Under the pieces are notes generated by a model. That model had not been told where the DNA came from. It did not search any database and saw nothing but the letters and a program-made list of their open reading frames with translations. DNA of 64,000 nt from Pseudoalteromonas galatheae. GTDB lineage: Bacteria; Pseudomonadota; Gammaproteobacteria; Enterobacterales; Alteromonadaceae. The stretch is from assembly GCF_005886105.2 (NCBI RefSeq), contig NZ_PNCO02000002.1:1-64000 (forward strand), written 5' to 3'. The position numbers were made by a program, and so were the translations under genes. Positions 46,330-55,577 of the stretch are shown here, piece after piece (position 1 is the stretch's first letter; the number at the start of each line of letters is the position of its first letter).

Positions 46330-46449
46330 ATGAATAAACAACCGCAGCGCCAACGAGCATTGTTGGTACTGTGGTTGACTTCCTATTTGAACCTGTTATA
46401 TGTGCTGCAACAACGACCTAACGAACAGGTAAAGCCTTCCAAAAACTAA
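46330..46449 (+). CDS. Possible 39-residue membrane protein
   Basis: A short frame from ATG 46330, 13 bp after the DUF2189 gene, reads MNKQPQRQRALLVLWLTSYL and on to a polar KPSKN end. One hydrophobic helix (about 10-26) flanked by basic residues makes it a plausible single-span peptide co-translated with the upstream gene. No strong ribosome-binding site. Confidence 0.4.
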   Translation: MNKQPQRQRALLVLWLTSYLNLLYVLQQRPNEQVKPSKN

Positions 46450-46460
46450 GTTTGAAACCA

Positions 46461-46491
46461 ATGAAACCCTATGAATTATAAGGTTTTTTAT
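46461..46491 (+). terminator. Terminator
   Basis: AAACCCTAT and ATAAGGTTT pair with one mismatch, followed by TTTTTATTTT. Ends the DUF2189 transcript. Confidence 0.75.
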
Positions 46492-46612
46492 TTTAAATTT
46501 ATGGTTTTTACGCATTTTAAATCGACCGTATTTTGAATGTGACGCACACTATAATGCGTAATGGGCAAGGTTTTTCTGGATCGCATGATTATGCACTTAA
46601 GAGGGGATAGCG

Positions 46613-47725
46613 ATGTCTGAGAGCAAAAAACAATTCCATAAAAAACTTGAGCACTGTTTATGCCCACCGGGAGATGGTGTGTTTACAGTAAACACAGCGA
46701 AAGAAAGAAAAGATGCGCTAAGACAAAAGCTATACGGGCAAACAGAAGGTATTGATGCTCTTTGGAAAACATCGCTAGAACAGCTGGGCGAAAGTGAGCA
46801 TAAAGCGGTAATTCTTGGGATTAGTTCAGATTGTGGTGGTGGAATTTTACGCGGTGCCAACTGGGGTCCGTTATTTTTGCGCTCGACATTAATTGAGCAG
46901 CAGCCGCAAACGAATGCGTTTGACCTTGGAGATGTGCGTGTTATTCCACATTTACTTCATGATAAATACTTGAATGAAAGCACGATCAGCAACTGTCAAA
47001 AAGCACTTTATGCGGATCCTGAGAGTGAATATTACGTGTCACCTTTATCTATTACAGAAGATGTTTGTGATGGTTTTTACGAAAATTATCCAGATAAAGG
47101 TGTGTTTGGTATTGGTGGCGACCACTCAATCAGCTACCCATTAACAAAAGCGTATCTTAAAGCAAAGCGTGCTCGCGGTGTAAAAACAGCAATTATTCAT
47201 TTTGACGCCCATACGGATTTACTTGTCGAACGCTTAGGTATCGATTTATGTTTTGGCTCTTGGTGTACGCATATCCTAGAGTTCCTGCCTGCACCACACC
47301 ACTTAGTGCAATTTGGGATCCGCTCTAGTGGCAAACCTAAATCTCATTGGGAGTCAACGTTTGGTGTTAAGCAGCATTGGGCTCATGAAATTAGGGAGCG
47401 TGGTGCACAAACGATTGTTGAAGAAGTTATTACACAGTTAAAGGCTGATGGCGTTGAAGAACTTTATGTCAGCTTCGATATTGATGCACTAGATGAAGAA
47501 TTTGCTTCTGCAACAGGTACTCCTGAGGCGGGTGGTATGACTCCAGACGAAGCGATGCTAATTCTACAAGCGCTGCGAGGCGAGTTTAAAATCACAGGTG
47601 CAGACATGATGGAAATTGCACCATTTACCGATAGCTCCCTCGTTGGTCAAACAAGCTCAGAAACGACGCTCAAAGAAGGCGCCAAGTTGAGTGCATTTTT
47701 AATTGATGCTATCAACAATAGCTAA
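46613..47725 (+). CDS. Agmatinase/arginase family ureohydrolase
   Basis: The 370-residue enzyme holds the family's manganese-binding motifs GIGGDHSISYP (H171), HFDAHTDL (D198, H200, D202) and SFDIDALDEEF. A 60-residue amino-terminal extension precedes the usual core. It would remove urea from a guanidino compound: agmatine, arginine, or another. The extension and the late GTPEAGGMTPDEA segment do not settle the substrate. Monocistronic, with AAGAGGGG as ribosome-binding site. Confidence 0.88.
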   Translation: MSESKKQFHKKLEHCLCPPGDGVFTVNTAKERKDALRQKLYGQTEGIDALWKTSLEQLGESEHKAVILGISSDCGGGILRGANWGPLFLRSTLIEQQPQTNAFDLGDVRVIPHLLHDKYLNESTISNCQKALYADPESEYYVSPLSITEDVCDGFYENYPDKGVFGIGGDHSISYPLTKAYLKAKRARGVKTAIIHFDAHTDLLVERLGIDLCFGSWCTHILEFLPAPHHLVQFGIRSSGKPKSHWESTFGVKQHWAHEIRERGAQTIVEEVITQLKADGVEELYVSFDIDALDEEFASATGTPEAGGMTPDEAMLILQALRGEFKITGADMMEIAPFTDSSLVGQTSSETTLKEGAKLSAFLIDAINNS

Positions 47726-47751
47726 CGCAATTAAGTAACTAAACAGCTCTG

Positions 47752-47781
47752 TGATAGGCGTGGGGATCCATGTCTATCACT
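47752..47781 (+). terminator. Hairpin after agmatinase-family gene
   Basis: GTGATAGGCGTGG pairs with CCATGTCTATCAC (two G-U pairs) around GGAT. A 13-bp stem with no clear T tract. Confidence 0.5.
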
Positions 47782-47900
47782 CATTCACTTCAATAAATTA
47801 CCCATAATACGCTTTTTAAAAAACCATTCAGCCTTTTTAAAAATTGCTCAACCTTTAAGTTAAGACTATATTATTCAAGTAGCTATGGGGAGAGTTTCAG

Positions 47901-48608
47901 ATGGGTGTATACTCAATTGGTCTTTGTATTTTACTGATGAGTTTCAGTGCGCTTGCCTATACGCTAAATATTGTCACTGAGAACTTTCCTGATTTCCAAT
48001 ACCTTAATGAAAAAGGAGAGTTGATTGGTCGCTCTGCGGATAAAGTTAGGGCCGTGCTTGATGGCGCTGGCGTGGATTACACCATCAACGTACTTTCATG
48101 GCCTGCAGCCTATAATGCCGCATTGAGAAAAGAAGATACCTGCGTATTTTCAACAGCCAGAAATACCATTCGCGAAAATGAGTTTAACTGGGTATTTCCA
48201 ATTGATACTTTTTCTACATCTTTTTATGCGCTACGTGAAAGCAAAATCAAGTTGAATAAATTAGAGGACGCGCAAGTTTATCGAACTGCAGTGATCCGGG
48301 ATAATTTTAGCCACCAGTTTTTAATGGAACATGGTTTTCAAGAGGGAAGGCAGCTGATCCTGATTAACTCCTTTGACAAGGTTTTTGAACTACTCAAAGC
48401 GCGAAAAGACTTTGTTGACTTGGTGATACTAAGTGATGCTCAGTTTCGATTTCGAAGTGCAAAAGAGCAAACGGCTCAATTACTTGAGCCGGTATATACC
48501 TTAGATAAGTTTAATACGTCACTTTACTTAGCTTGTAATAAAAATGTTCCCAAACACATCCTTGAGAAACTTCAGGAAACCTACAACGCGCTTTATTCAG
48601 CCAAATAA
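47901..48608 (+). CDS. Periplasmic amino-acid-binding-like protein (SBP family 3)
   Basis: The 235-residue protein has a signal peptide (cleaved near SALA/YTLNIV) and a type-2 periplasmic-binding fold: LNIVTENFPDFQYLNEKGELIGRS at the start, and a central hinge around VFSTARNTIRENEFNWVFP. No ABC permease is adjacent, so it is an orphan binding protein. Family members of this kind are common in Pseudoalteromonas and may act in signalling or scavenging. Ligand unknown. Confidence 0.82.
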   Translation: MGVYSIGLCILLMSFSALAYTLNIVTENFPDFQYLNEKGELIGRSADKVRAVLDGAGVDYTINVLSWPAAYNAALRKEDTCVFSTARNTIRENEFNWVFPIDTFSTSFYALRESKIKLNKLEDAQVYRTAVIRDNFSHQFLMEHGFQEGRQLILINSFDKVFELLKARKDFVDLVILSDAQFRFRSAKEQTAQLLEPVYTLDKFNTSLYLACNKNVPKHILEKLQETYNALYSAK

Positions 48609-48624
48609 GCTTGAGGAAAACGGA

Positions 48625-48867
48625 TTATTTTTTTATCTCTGGCCACTGAAAGCCGTGAAATGTATCTAGATACAGTTGCTCCACTTTGGTTCTTGCCCAA
48701 GGTGTGCGGCGCAAAAACTTGAGACTAGATTTAACGCTTGGATTATCTTTGAAGCAGTTGATATCTACGGCGGCTGCCATTTCTTTCCAGCCTAGCTGCT
48801 GTTCAAGTTTTACAATAATTTCTTCTAACTTGATACCGTGAAGGGGGTTATTTGCTTGGGTTGTCAT
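48625..48867 (-). CDS. VF530 family DNA-binding protein
   Basis: An 80-residue protein with NNPLHGIKLEEIIVKLEQQLGW and FLRRTPWARTKVEQLYL, the hallmarks of the VF530 (DUF2132) family, whose founder is a small helical DNA-binding protein from Vibrio fischeri. Role unknown. Confidence 0.85.
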   Translation of the reverse strand: MTTQANNPLHGIKLEEIIVKLEQQLGWKEMAAAVDINCFKDNPSVKSSLKFLRRTPWARTKVEQLYLDTFHGFQWPEIKK

Positions 48868-48899
48868 CTTCTACTTCTATATAACTTGAGATATTACAC

Positions 48900-49184
48900 C
48901 TAGTTTACCCTAATTTTATTTGAAATTTCAGGTCTAATTGGCGTACCAGATGCGTCAGCTTTTACCCACATAAGTTTACTGTTATCTTCGTTGTATTTTT
49001 TTGTGGCACAGACAAACAGCATATCAAACTGTAACAACAGTGCGCCTTCGCTATATGATTTACCTTCATACCAGCACACTTCCTTTGGTATTTCTGTATA
49101 CAACCTTAAATCAGCGGGCGTTGCAGCCAAAATCGGCAGTGAGATCAAATTAACAGCGATTAAACAAATTAAAAACTTCATCAA
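48900..49184 (-). CDS. DUF1496-like secreted protein
   Basis: A 94-residue precursor with a signal peptide (cleaved near ILA/ATPADL), then VCWYEGKSYSEGALLLQ, a second cysteine and KLMWVKAD, resembling DUF1496 proteins. The two cysteines probably form a disulfide in the periplasm. Function unknown. It precedes the VF530 gene by 32 bp on the same strand. Confidence 0.7.
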   Translation of the reverse strand: MMKFLICLIAVNLISLPILAATPADLRLYTEIPKEVCWYEGKSYSEGALLLQFDMLFVCATKKYNEDNSKLMWVKADASGTPIRPEISNKIRVN

Positions 49185-49235
49185 ATTTAGTTTTTTGAAC
49201 TAGAGTGTTAAATGACTATAGAAGAATAAGGAAAA

Positions 49236-49472
49236 ATGACAATGGCTTTAGACCAAAAATTATTGGATGAATTGACCTTACTAGCTAGATTTCCAAGACA
49301 TAGTTTGCATCAGGGAATAAAAATTCATAGCAGTGCGCCAGAAGGTGTGCAAGGTGCGGCGGTGCGGCTATTTGAAAAAGGGGTCATTGACAGTCCTGAC
49401 GGGGGATATTTGACTGATCTGGGTCATGACCTTATTGGTCACTTTGACCATGTCTATAGCGCACTGAAATAA
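49236..49472 (+). CDS. TIGR02647 family small protein
   Basis: A 78-residue protein reading LLDELTLLARFPRHSLHQGIKIHSSA and ending FDHVYSALK, as in the TIGR02647 family of short, probably DNA-associated proteins. ATG 49236 or ATG 49242 could be the start; AAGGA at 49228-49232 is 3 and 9 nt from them. Function unknown. Confidence 0.82.
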   Translation: MTMALDQKLLDELTLLARFPRHSLHQGIKIHSSAPEGVQGAAVRLFEKGVIDSPDGGYLTDLGHDLIGHFDHVYSALK

Positions 49473-49490
49473 CAAACATTCGTTTAATTG

Positions 49491-49521
49491 AAAGAATGAT
49501 ATGCTCAGCATATCACTCTTT
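49491..49521. terminator. Bidirectional terminator
   Basis: TGATATGC, TCA loop, GCATATCA with flanking AAAGA and TCTTT pairing. T-rich tracts on both sides suit the convergent TIGR02647 and maiA genes. Confidence 0.85.
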
Positions 49522-49530
49522 TTAATAGCC

Positions 49531-50160
49531 TTATTGTGCGTCTAATTGATTTTCAGGCGCAGCATCAGAAAACGCGCTTAGCGTATTGCAATATTCATAT
49601 ACTCGGGCGATCTTAGGAAATGCAGTCATATCCACTTTAAAACGCAGCGCATTAAATACTTGTGGCACCAAACAAACGTCGGCTAGTGTAGGCTCTGTAC
49701 CAAAGCAAAATTGACCGTCGCCTATCATAGGCTCTAGCTTTTTAAAGCCCTCGATAACCCAGTGACGATACCATTCGTTTTTCTGGTCGTCAGATGCGCC
49801 TAGCTCGTTTGATAAGTATTTAAGTACACGTAAATTATCAATAGGGTGGATATCACAAGCGATGGCATAGCAAAAATTTCTTACCTGCGCTTTTTGCCAT
49901 GGGTCTTGTGGTAACAAAGCTTGGCCGCTTTGCGTTTCTTCCAACCACTCCAGTATTGCTAAAGACTGTGCAAGAACGCCATGCTCAGTTTCTAGTGCTG
50001 GAAGCAACCCTTGACCATTTTTACTTAAATATGCCTCGCCGTTTTGCTCCGATTTAAGCAAGTTTACAGGGACTAACTCGTGGTCTAATCCTTTAAGATT
50101 TAAAGCAATACGCACTCGATAGGCCGCAGATGAGCGAAAATAAGTATAGAGTTTCAACAT
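49531..50160 (-). CDS. maiA: Maleylacetoacetate isomerase
   Basis: A 209-residue glutathione S-transferase-fold (zeta class) enzyme. It opens KLYTYFRSSAAYRVRIALNL with the SSxxxR glutathione-site motif, and carries a carboxyl domain with LADVCLVPQVFNA. It isomerises maleylacetoacetate to fumarylacetoacetate in tyrosine breakdown. It lies 5 bp after hmgA on the minus strand, so the two form an operon. The third gene usually found here, fumarylacetoacetase, is not present. Confidence 0.94.
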   Translation of the reverse strand: MLKLYTYFRSSAAYRVRIALNLKGLDHELVPVNLLKSEQNGEAYLSKNGQGLLPALETEHGVLAQSLAILEWLEETQSGQALLPQDPWQKAQVRNFCYAIACDIHPIDNLRVLKYLSNELGASDDQKNEWYRHWVIEGFKKLEPMIGDGQFCFGTEPTLADVCLVPQVFNALRFKVDMTAFPKIARVYEYCNTLSAFSDAAPENQLDAQ

Positions 50161-50165
50161 AATCT

Positions 50166-51461
50166 TTATGCTCCTTTAAAGTACTTTTTAATGCCTTTCC
50201 AGCAATCAGCATAGTTAGGCTGACGCGCTTTGCCTTCTAAAGCATACTTAGTTGGAGAGATAATGTAACGTGACTCAAACATAAACGCGAGCGTGTTTTC
50301 ATAACGCTGCGGTGCAAGTTCTGCATTGCTTGCTTTTTCAAAGACATCCGCTTCTGGTCCATGTGGAGACATACAGTTATGCAGGCTCATGCCACCAGGT
50401 ACAAAGCCATGCTCTTTGGCGTCGTAGACTCCTTCGATCAACCCCATAAACTCACTCATGATATTCCGGTGATAATAAGGAGGGCGGAAGGTATTTTCTG
50501 CCACCATCCAGCGCGGTGGGAAGATCACAAAGTCTACATTGGCAACACCTGGTGTGCCTGATGGAGAAGTAAGCACAGTAAAGATTGACGGATCTGGGTG
50601 ATCAAAGCTTACGGTGTTCATTACGTTAAATCGTGCTAAATCATATTTGTATGGGGCGCTATTACCTGTCCACGCTACTACATCAAGAGGTGAGTGGCCA
50701 ATGTCACAGCGGAATAAATTACCGTTGAACTTAGCAACCAGTTCAAAGTCGCCTTCTATGTCTTCAAAGGCAGCCACTGGGTATTGGAAATCACGCTCGT
50801 TTGTATAACCATTTGCGCCAACGGGGCCTCGTTCCGGCAGGATGTAGGGATTGCCATAGTTTTCACAAATATAACCGCGCACTGCATCGCTGAGTAACTC
50901 AACTCTAAACTTGATCCCACGAGGGATAACGGCAATCTCACCTGGTTTAATCGCGAGTTTTCCGCACTCTGTATGTAAAATGAGTTCACCTTGCTGTGGG
51001 ACGAATAATAATTCACCATCCGCATTATAAAAGTAACGTCCCTCCATTGATGCGTTAGCAACGTAAACATGAATGCCTATCCCGCTTTGTCCGTTGGCAC
51101 TGCCGTTAGCAGCCATCGTTACTAAGCCATTGATAAAGTCTGTTTTTTCTTGTGGTACCTCGATAGGGTTCCAGCGCAACATAGAAGGGGGGGTAATGGC
51201 TTCAGTTATTGGTGCTGTACGCAGTAAACCATTATCAATGGCCTCGTATTCCCCTTGTAAAACAGAAGGGCGAATACGGTAAAACCAATTTCTACGATTA
51301 TCAGCACGAGGTGCTGTAAATGCTGTAGTGTTATATTGCTCTGCATAAAGGTCGTATTTTACTTTTTGCGGTGAAAATTGACCTATAGGTAAAGCGCCCG
51401 GCAATGCTTCACTTTCAAACTCATTACCAAACCCAGTTAAATATTGAAGTTCTTGGCTCAT
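50166..51461 (-). CDS. hmgA: Homogentisate 1,2-dioxygenase
   Basis: The 431-residue iron enzyme opens with [20 protein letters not shown] and has the family's [15 protein letters not shown]. The iron-site region [16 protein letters not shown] lies in its second half. It opens the ring of homogentisate to maleylacetoacetate, the substrate of the enzyme encoded next. Loss of this step yields the brown pyomelanin pigment seen in many marine bacteria. Divergent from a MarR-type regulator, with a palindromic operator between. Confidence 0.95.
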   Translation of the reverse strand: MSQELQYLTGFGNEFESEALPGALPIGQFSPQKVKYDLYAEQYNTTAFTAPRADNRRNWFYRIRPSVLQGEYEAIDNGLLRTAPITEAITPPSMLRWNPIEVPQEKTDFINGLVTMAANGSANGQSGIGIHVYVANASMEGRYFYNADGELLFVPQQGELILHTECGKLAIKPGEIAVIPRGIKFRVELLSDAVRGYICENYGNPYILPERGPVGANGYTNERDFQYPVAAFEDIEGDFELVAKFNGNLFRCDIGHSPLDVVAWTGNSAPYKYDLARFNVMNTVSFDHPDPSIFTVLTSPSGTPGVANVDFVIFPPRWMVAENTFRPPYYHRNIMSEFMGLIEGVYDAKEHGFVPGGMSLHNCMSPHGPEADVFEKASNAELAPQRYENTLAFMFESRYIISPTKYALEGKARQPNYADCWKGIKKYFKGA

Positions 51462-51492
51462 GTGTCTCGACTCCTTAATGTTTTATAGTAAG

Positions 51493-51512
51493 ATACTCTC
51501 ATGTGAGAGTAT
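51493..51512. promoter_or_regulatory. Palindromic operator in the hmgA-hmgR gap
   Basis: ATACTCTCATGTGAGAGTAT has two 9-bp inverted arms around a 2-bp centre. It lies 32 bp upstream of hmgA and 61 bp upstream of the regulator gene, well placed for one MarR-type dimer to control both. Confidence 0.75.
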
Positions 51513-51573
51513 TTTCAATGTTTGTCAGCTAGTCGCCCTGTAAAGCTATAGTGACAGTTGGGAGTGTGGAATA

Positions 51574-52044
51574 ATGTCTAAAAATGATGAAAAGCTTCTG
51601 AATATAAACGAATTTTTGCCGTATCAGCTCGTTTCACTGTCAACAAAAGTGAGCAGTGACTTTGCGCACGTCTATGAACAAAAGGGAGAATTAACTCAGC
51701 CACAATGGCGGGTGTTATCTCACGCAATACAGAAGGAGGGGAGCACCGCTAAGCACATTTGTGAACTGGCAAATATGGACAAATCGACAGTTTCGAGAGC
51801 GATCAAACAGTTACAAGACAGAAAGTTGATAGAGATGTTAGTAAGTTCAAGTGATAAACGTGCAAAAACTATTGCGGTGACAGAGCAAGGAAGAGTGCTT
51901 TATCAAACGTTAACGCCGTTTGCATTGGCTTGGGAAGCTGAGCTACTTAGTTGTTTTAGCGATGAGCAGAAAGAGAAATTTATTGAACTGTTAGCGGTGC
52001 TTCAAAATAGACTAGTAAACAGTCATACAAGTAATGCTGATTAA
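51574..52044 (+). CDS. hmgR: MarR-family regulator, probable HmgR
   Basis: The 156-residue protein has a MarR winged helix with GSTAKHICELANMDKSTVSRAIKQLQDRKLIE as the recognition helices and wing. Regulators of this type next to hmgA usually respond to homogentisate and repress the tyrosine-degradation genes. It is divergent from hmgA, and the palindrome in the gap is its likely target. A minus-strand terminator follows. Confidence 0.87.
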   Translation: MSKNDEKLLNINEFLPYQLVSLSTKVSSDFAHVYEQKGELTQPQWRVLSHAIQKEGSTAKHICELANMDKSTVSRAIKQLQDRKLIEMLVSSSDKRAKTIAVTEQGRVLYQTLTPFALAWEAELLSCFSDEQKEKFIELLAVLQNRLVNSHTSNAD

Positions 52045-52049
52045 CGAAA

Positions 52050-52073
52050 AAAGGCCAACAATCGTTGGCCTTT
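52050..52073 (-). terminator. Terminator of the TonB receptor operon
   Basis: AAAGGCCAAC, AATC loop, GTTGGCCTTT: a perfect 10-bp stem. On the minus strand it is followed by a T run (GGCCTTTTTTCG), so it ends the receptor transcript. It may also end the hmgR message. Confidence 0.85.
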
Positions 52074-52101
52074 GGGAGATTATCTAATTACGTGTTAGAT
52101 A

Positions 52102-55100
52102 TTAGAATGTGTAACGAATACCAATTTTAGCTTGCCATGCTGACGCGCCTTTATCGATAGTCGAGTAGTTACGAACATCTGCACCGTTGTAGCGTGGCTC
52201 GATGATTAGCTTGCCATCGTCATCTAGGCCACCGAAGTCATAAACAGCTTGGTCAGAGTAACTTAATTTCTTCTCTACACCCCAGTCACTATTTAGTAGG
52301 TTAGCGAAGTTTTCGATCATAAAGTAAAGTTCACCTTTATGGTCTTTATAGAAACCTGGGATTTCTTGTTTAAAGCTAACATCCATGGTGGTAACCCAAG
52401 GCTGAGTTCCCGTATTGCGGTCTAGTAGTTGTCCACGCTCAGTAATGCCAGCACGATTAAGTAAGGCTTCTAGCTGGTTCCATGATAAATCTGACTGTTC
52501 CCAGTTTACATTGGCATCATCAGGACCAGACGGAATGTACGCTAGGTATGCTGATGTACGTGCGAAGTCACGAGTATCGCCAAAATCGTAGTCGTTGTAT
52601 GAGCCCATAGTGTAGCTAAATGGACGGCCAGATCGACGTTCAAAGAACACATTAAACTTAGACGCATAACCGTCAAAGAATTCAGTAGTGTAGCGCAAGT
52701 TAATCTTGAAGCTATGTTCTACTTCGTAGTGACCACGACCTACTAAGTCAACATTACGGCTGTGCGTAGTTGCGTGTTTGTAGTTACCATCTGCTTGAGA
52801 AGCGCTACCAGGTGATACATCTTCAACATCTTGATTCGTGTAACTTGCAGAAACGTAAAGGCCGTTATCCCACTCTTTAGCAATTGCGGTGCTTAAAATA
52901 ATAGAACGTGCGTCTTCATCTGCATTGGTCATCATAATGTCATAGTTATCTCTAAGCTCACCAGAGTACTTGTTGTCATAGATGATTCGACCAGTTGCAG
53001 AGCGCACGATATTACCGTTTTCATCAAGCTTTGGCGTGATAGAAGTGTTATGCCATACCGCTTCGTCTTGCTTGTTGTGGTAAGCAAGTTCAGCAGTCCA
53101 CTTGAAGCCATCACCTAATAGTTCAGAATCAAAATCATATTCAAAACCAACCTGTGCACGAATGCTCGATGGTAGCTCGAAGTTAGGATCCGTATAAGCT
53201 GTGCTGCCAGCACCTTGTTGTAGAGAATCTTGAATTGGCTGTGGTACACGAGTGAAGTCAACTTGTTCAACACCAGCGAAATAATCGTTGATAGCGTCCT
53301 GGTTTGCGCTAACCTGCGTTAACCCGTCTTTTTGGAATGGGTTGTTAAACCAAACATTTGGGATACCGCCATGGAAACGACCAACACCACCATTAATGGT
53401 AAGTGATTCAGTTGCATAATACTTGAAGCCGATACGTGGTAAAATGATATCAGCACCATCCAAGTTTTCCTGGTTCGTATAACCATAAGTTTCTTGGAAT
53501 GCGGTATTTAACGTTGGCTTATCGCTTGAAGATAAGCGTTCGTAACGAACACCCGCTGTCATTTCAAGATCATCAGTCACATAGAACTTATCTTCAATAT
53601 AAAGCGCAAGTTGCTCACGCGTGGCATCATAAGCTAAGTCATTGACATCGTTAGTATAAGCATTGGTATAAGAGAATTTGTAGTCATCATACTTGTTTAG
53701 GAATAGCTTTTTGTTTTCAAAATCTTGTATGCTACCAAACGTCCAGCTACCTCTTGAGTCTTCACCGAACAAGTTGTAAAGACGCTTGCTCTCGTATTGA
53801 CCACCAAAATTAATCTCATGGTCGCCCATTAAGTAAGTTGCATCAAGTGTAAACGCAAAAGTTTCAGTTTCAGATTCATTGACATGGCGGTATACATCGC
53901 GACCGAATTGGAAGCCTGCGCCACGGTCGCCATTCAAGTACACCTTAATGGTGCCTAAATCTGAGTTTGTTACGCTGTCATTAGTTACATTTTTGTAGGC
54001 AAGACCAATTTCTGTCGAGAAATCATCAGACCAATCTGAATACAATTTAGCGGCAAAATTATCGAACTTGGTTGTGTAGGTATAACGACTTGACGCCATT
54101 GATACTGTTTCGCCACCTGTTGCGAAGCCTCTTGCATCTTCTTCATCTTGCCATTGGTAAGTAAAGTCTGCACGGTGAAGATCTGAAATGTTCCAGCTAA
54201 GCTTAATTAACACGCTATCGCTGGTGTCTTCTGGATTACCACCAAATCCATCTTCGATACCATATACGCTGTTTAATGTAGTAATGAATTTATTGTAGTC
54301 ATTTTCACTCACATCAAATTCATGCGCTGTACCCGAACCATCAAAACCGTAGTCCATGTCCATCTCTTGTTTCCAAGAGTTGTAGTTAACAAAGTAAAAT
54401 AACTTGTCTTTGATAATCGCGCCACCGGTGCTAAAGCCCAAACGCTTTTCGGTAACGATAGGATCTGTGCTTGCCACCTCGAAAGTCTTATGACCATCTT
54501 GATCAAGAATATTTGAACCCGCACGGTGAATTACTTTACCGTCAGCATCTTTTACATCTTCTTTGTATTTAGCTTCAGAAATGTTATCAAGCTTACCTGC
54601 TAGACTTGGTGTGCTGGTTTCGTAGAAGCCAGTGAAAGTATATTCATTAGAGCCAGACTTAGTAACAGCATTGATTGTGCCACCACCAAAGTTACCTTTT
54701 TTAGCAGAAAAAGGTGAGGTATCAACTGAGATCTGTTCAATTGCATCAAGTGCTACAGGTGGTTGCGCCGTTGGGTAACCACCAAAGTTTAGACCAAAAT
54801 CATCATTTTGACCGATACCGTCAACGGTTAAACCGTTGGTTCTTGGGTTATTACCCGCAATCGTTAGTTCGCCATTACCATTGATACTGGCTAGTGGGTT
54901 TAAGCGTGCAATATCTTTGATATCATTATTGAAGCTAGGCACGTTTTCAATGGTATCTGCACCAAATACACTGCTTGAGCCACCAGCTTGTTGCACTAGC
55001 TTATATCCAGTGACTTCGATTTTTTCTATTTGTTGTAATGGCTGAAGCTGGTTATTTAGGCGGTGAGTATCACCAAGCTCTAGATAAATATTGTCAAGTT

Positions 55101-55380
55101 GTGTATCTGAATACTTGTTGGAATCCAAGATTACGCGATAAGGACCACCTACACGGAGGCCTTTTGCGATAAACGTACCTGACTCGTTGGTTAGAAAAGT
55201 ACTTGTTGTTCCAGTTGGTTCGTGAATAACTGTAACTTTAACGTTTGCAGCGGCTTCACCTGTTGGCGTTGTAATTTTACCACGCATTGCAGATGACGTG
55301 TCAGCAGCATAAGCACTCGCTGATACGCCAAGTGCAAGAGCTAGTGCGCCAGCTACTTTAGTTAAGCGAACGTTTTTCAT
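52102..55380 (-). CDS. Oar-like TonB-dependent outer-membrane receptor, copy 1
   Basis: The 1092-residue precursor has a signal peptide (to about AYA at 25) and a carboxypeptidase-regulatory-like beta sandwich (about 30-110, GKITTPTGEAAANVKVTVIHE). A TonB plug follows (about 130-240, FGADTIENVPSFNNDIKDIARLNP), then a large barrel ending IRYTF with the terminal aromatic. This is the Oar/OmpA-related group of receptors. Ligand unknown. Paralogous to the receptor encoded just upstream (NPRTNGLTVDG versus NPRFNSLTVDG), and transcribed in the same direction after an S1/P1 nuclease gene. Confidence 0.9.
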   Translation of the reverse strand: MKNVRLTKVAGALALALGVSASAYAADTSSAMRGKITTPTGEAAANVKVTVIHEPTGTTSTFLTNESGTFIAKGLRVGGPYRVILDSNKYSDTQLDNIYLELGDTHRLNNQLQPLQQIEKIEVTGYKLVQQAGGSSSVFGADTIENVPSFNNDIKDIARLNPLASINGNGELTIAGNNPRTNGLTVDGIGQNDDFGLNFGGYPTAQPPVALDAIEQISVDTSPFSAKKGNFGGGTINAVTKSGSNEYTFTGFYETSTPSLAGKLDNISEAKYKEDVKDADGKVIHRAGSNILDQDGHKTFEVASTDPIVTEKRLGFSTGGAIIKDKLFYFVNYNSWKQEMDMDYGFDGSGTAHEFDVSENDYNKFITTLNSVYGIEDGFGGNPEDTSDSVLIKLSWNISDLHRADFTYQWQDEEDARGFATGGETVSMASSRYTYTTKFDNFAAKLYSDWSDDFSTEIGLAYKNVTNDSVTNSDLGTIKVYLNGDRGAGFQFGRDVYRHVNESETETFAFTLDATYLMGDHEINFGGQYESKRLYNLFGEDSRGSWTFGSIQDFENKKLFLNKYDDYKFSYTNAYTNDVNDLAYDATREQLALYIEDKFYVTDDLEMTAGVRYERLSSSDKPTLNTAFQETYGYTNQENLDGADIILPRIGFKYYATESLTINGGVGRFHGGIPNVWFNNPFQKDGLTQVSANQDAINDYFAGVEQVDFTRVPQPIQDSLQQGAGSTAYTDPNFELPSSIRAQVGFEYDFDSELLGDGFKWTAELAYHNKQDEAVWHNTSITPKLDENGNIVRSATGRIIYDNKYSGELRDNYDIMMTNADEDARSIILSTAIAKEWDNGLYVSASYTNQDVEDVSPGSASQADGNYKHATTHSRNVDLVGRGHYEVEHSFKINLRYTTEFFDGYASKFNVFFERRSGRPFSYTMGSYNDYDFGDTRDFARTSAYLAYIPSGPDDANVNWEQSDLSWNQLEALLNRAGITERGQLLDRNTGTQPWVTTMDVSFKQEIPGFYKDHKGELYFMIENFANLLNSDWGVEKKLSYSDQAVYDFGGLDDDGKLIIEPRYNGADVRNYSTIDKGASAWQAKIGIRYTF

Positions 55381-55577
55381 TGTTTCATTTCCCGTGTAAG
55401 TAGATTATGAGAGTTAGATTTTTAGATGTGATTAAACGACACCTAATACTACAATTCTCTAACTATGTTGATTAATTTATAAAGCAAAACCATCTGCTGG
55501 TTTACGACGTAGTACGGCTAGCTTCTAAAGAAGGTAGCCGTGTCGTAAAAGTGATAAATTCAATCTGAACTTATCAT

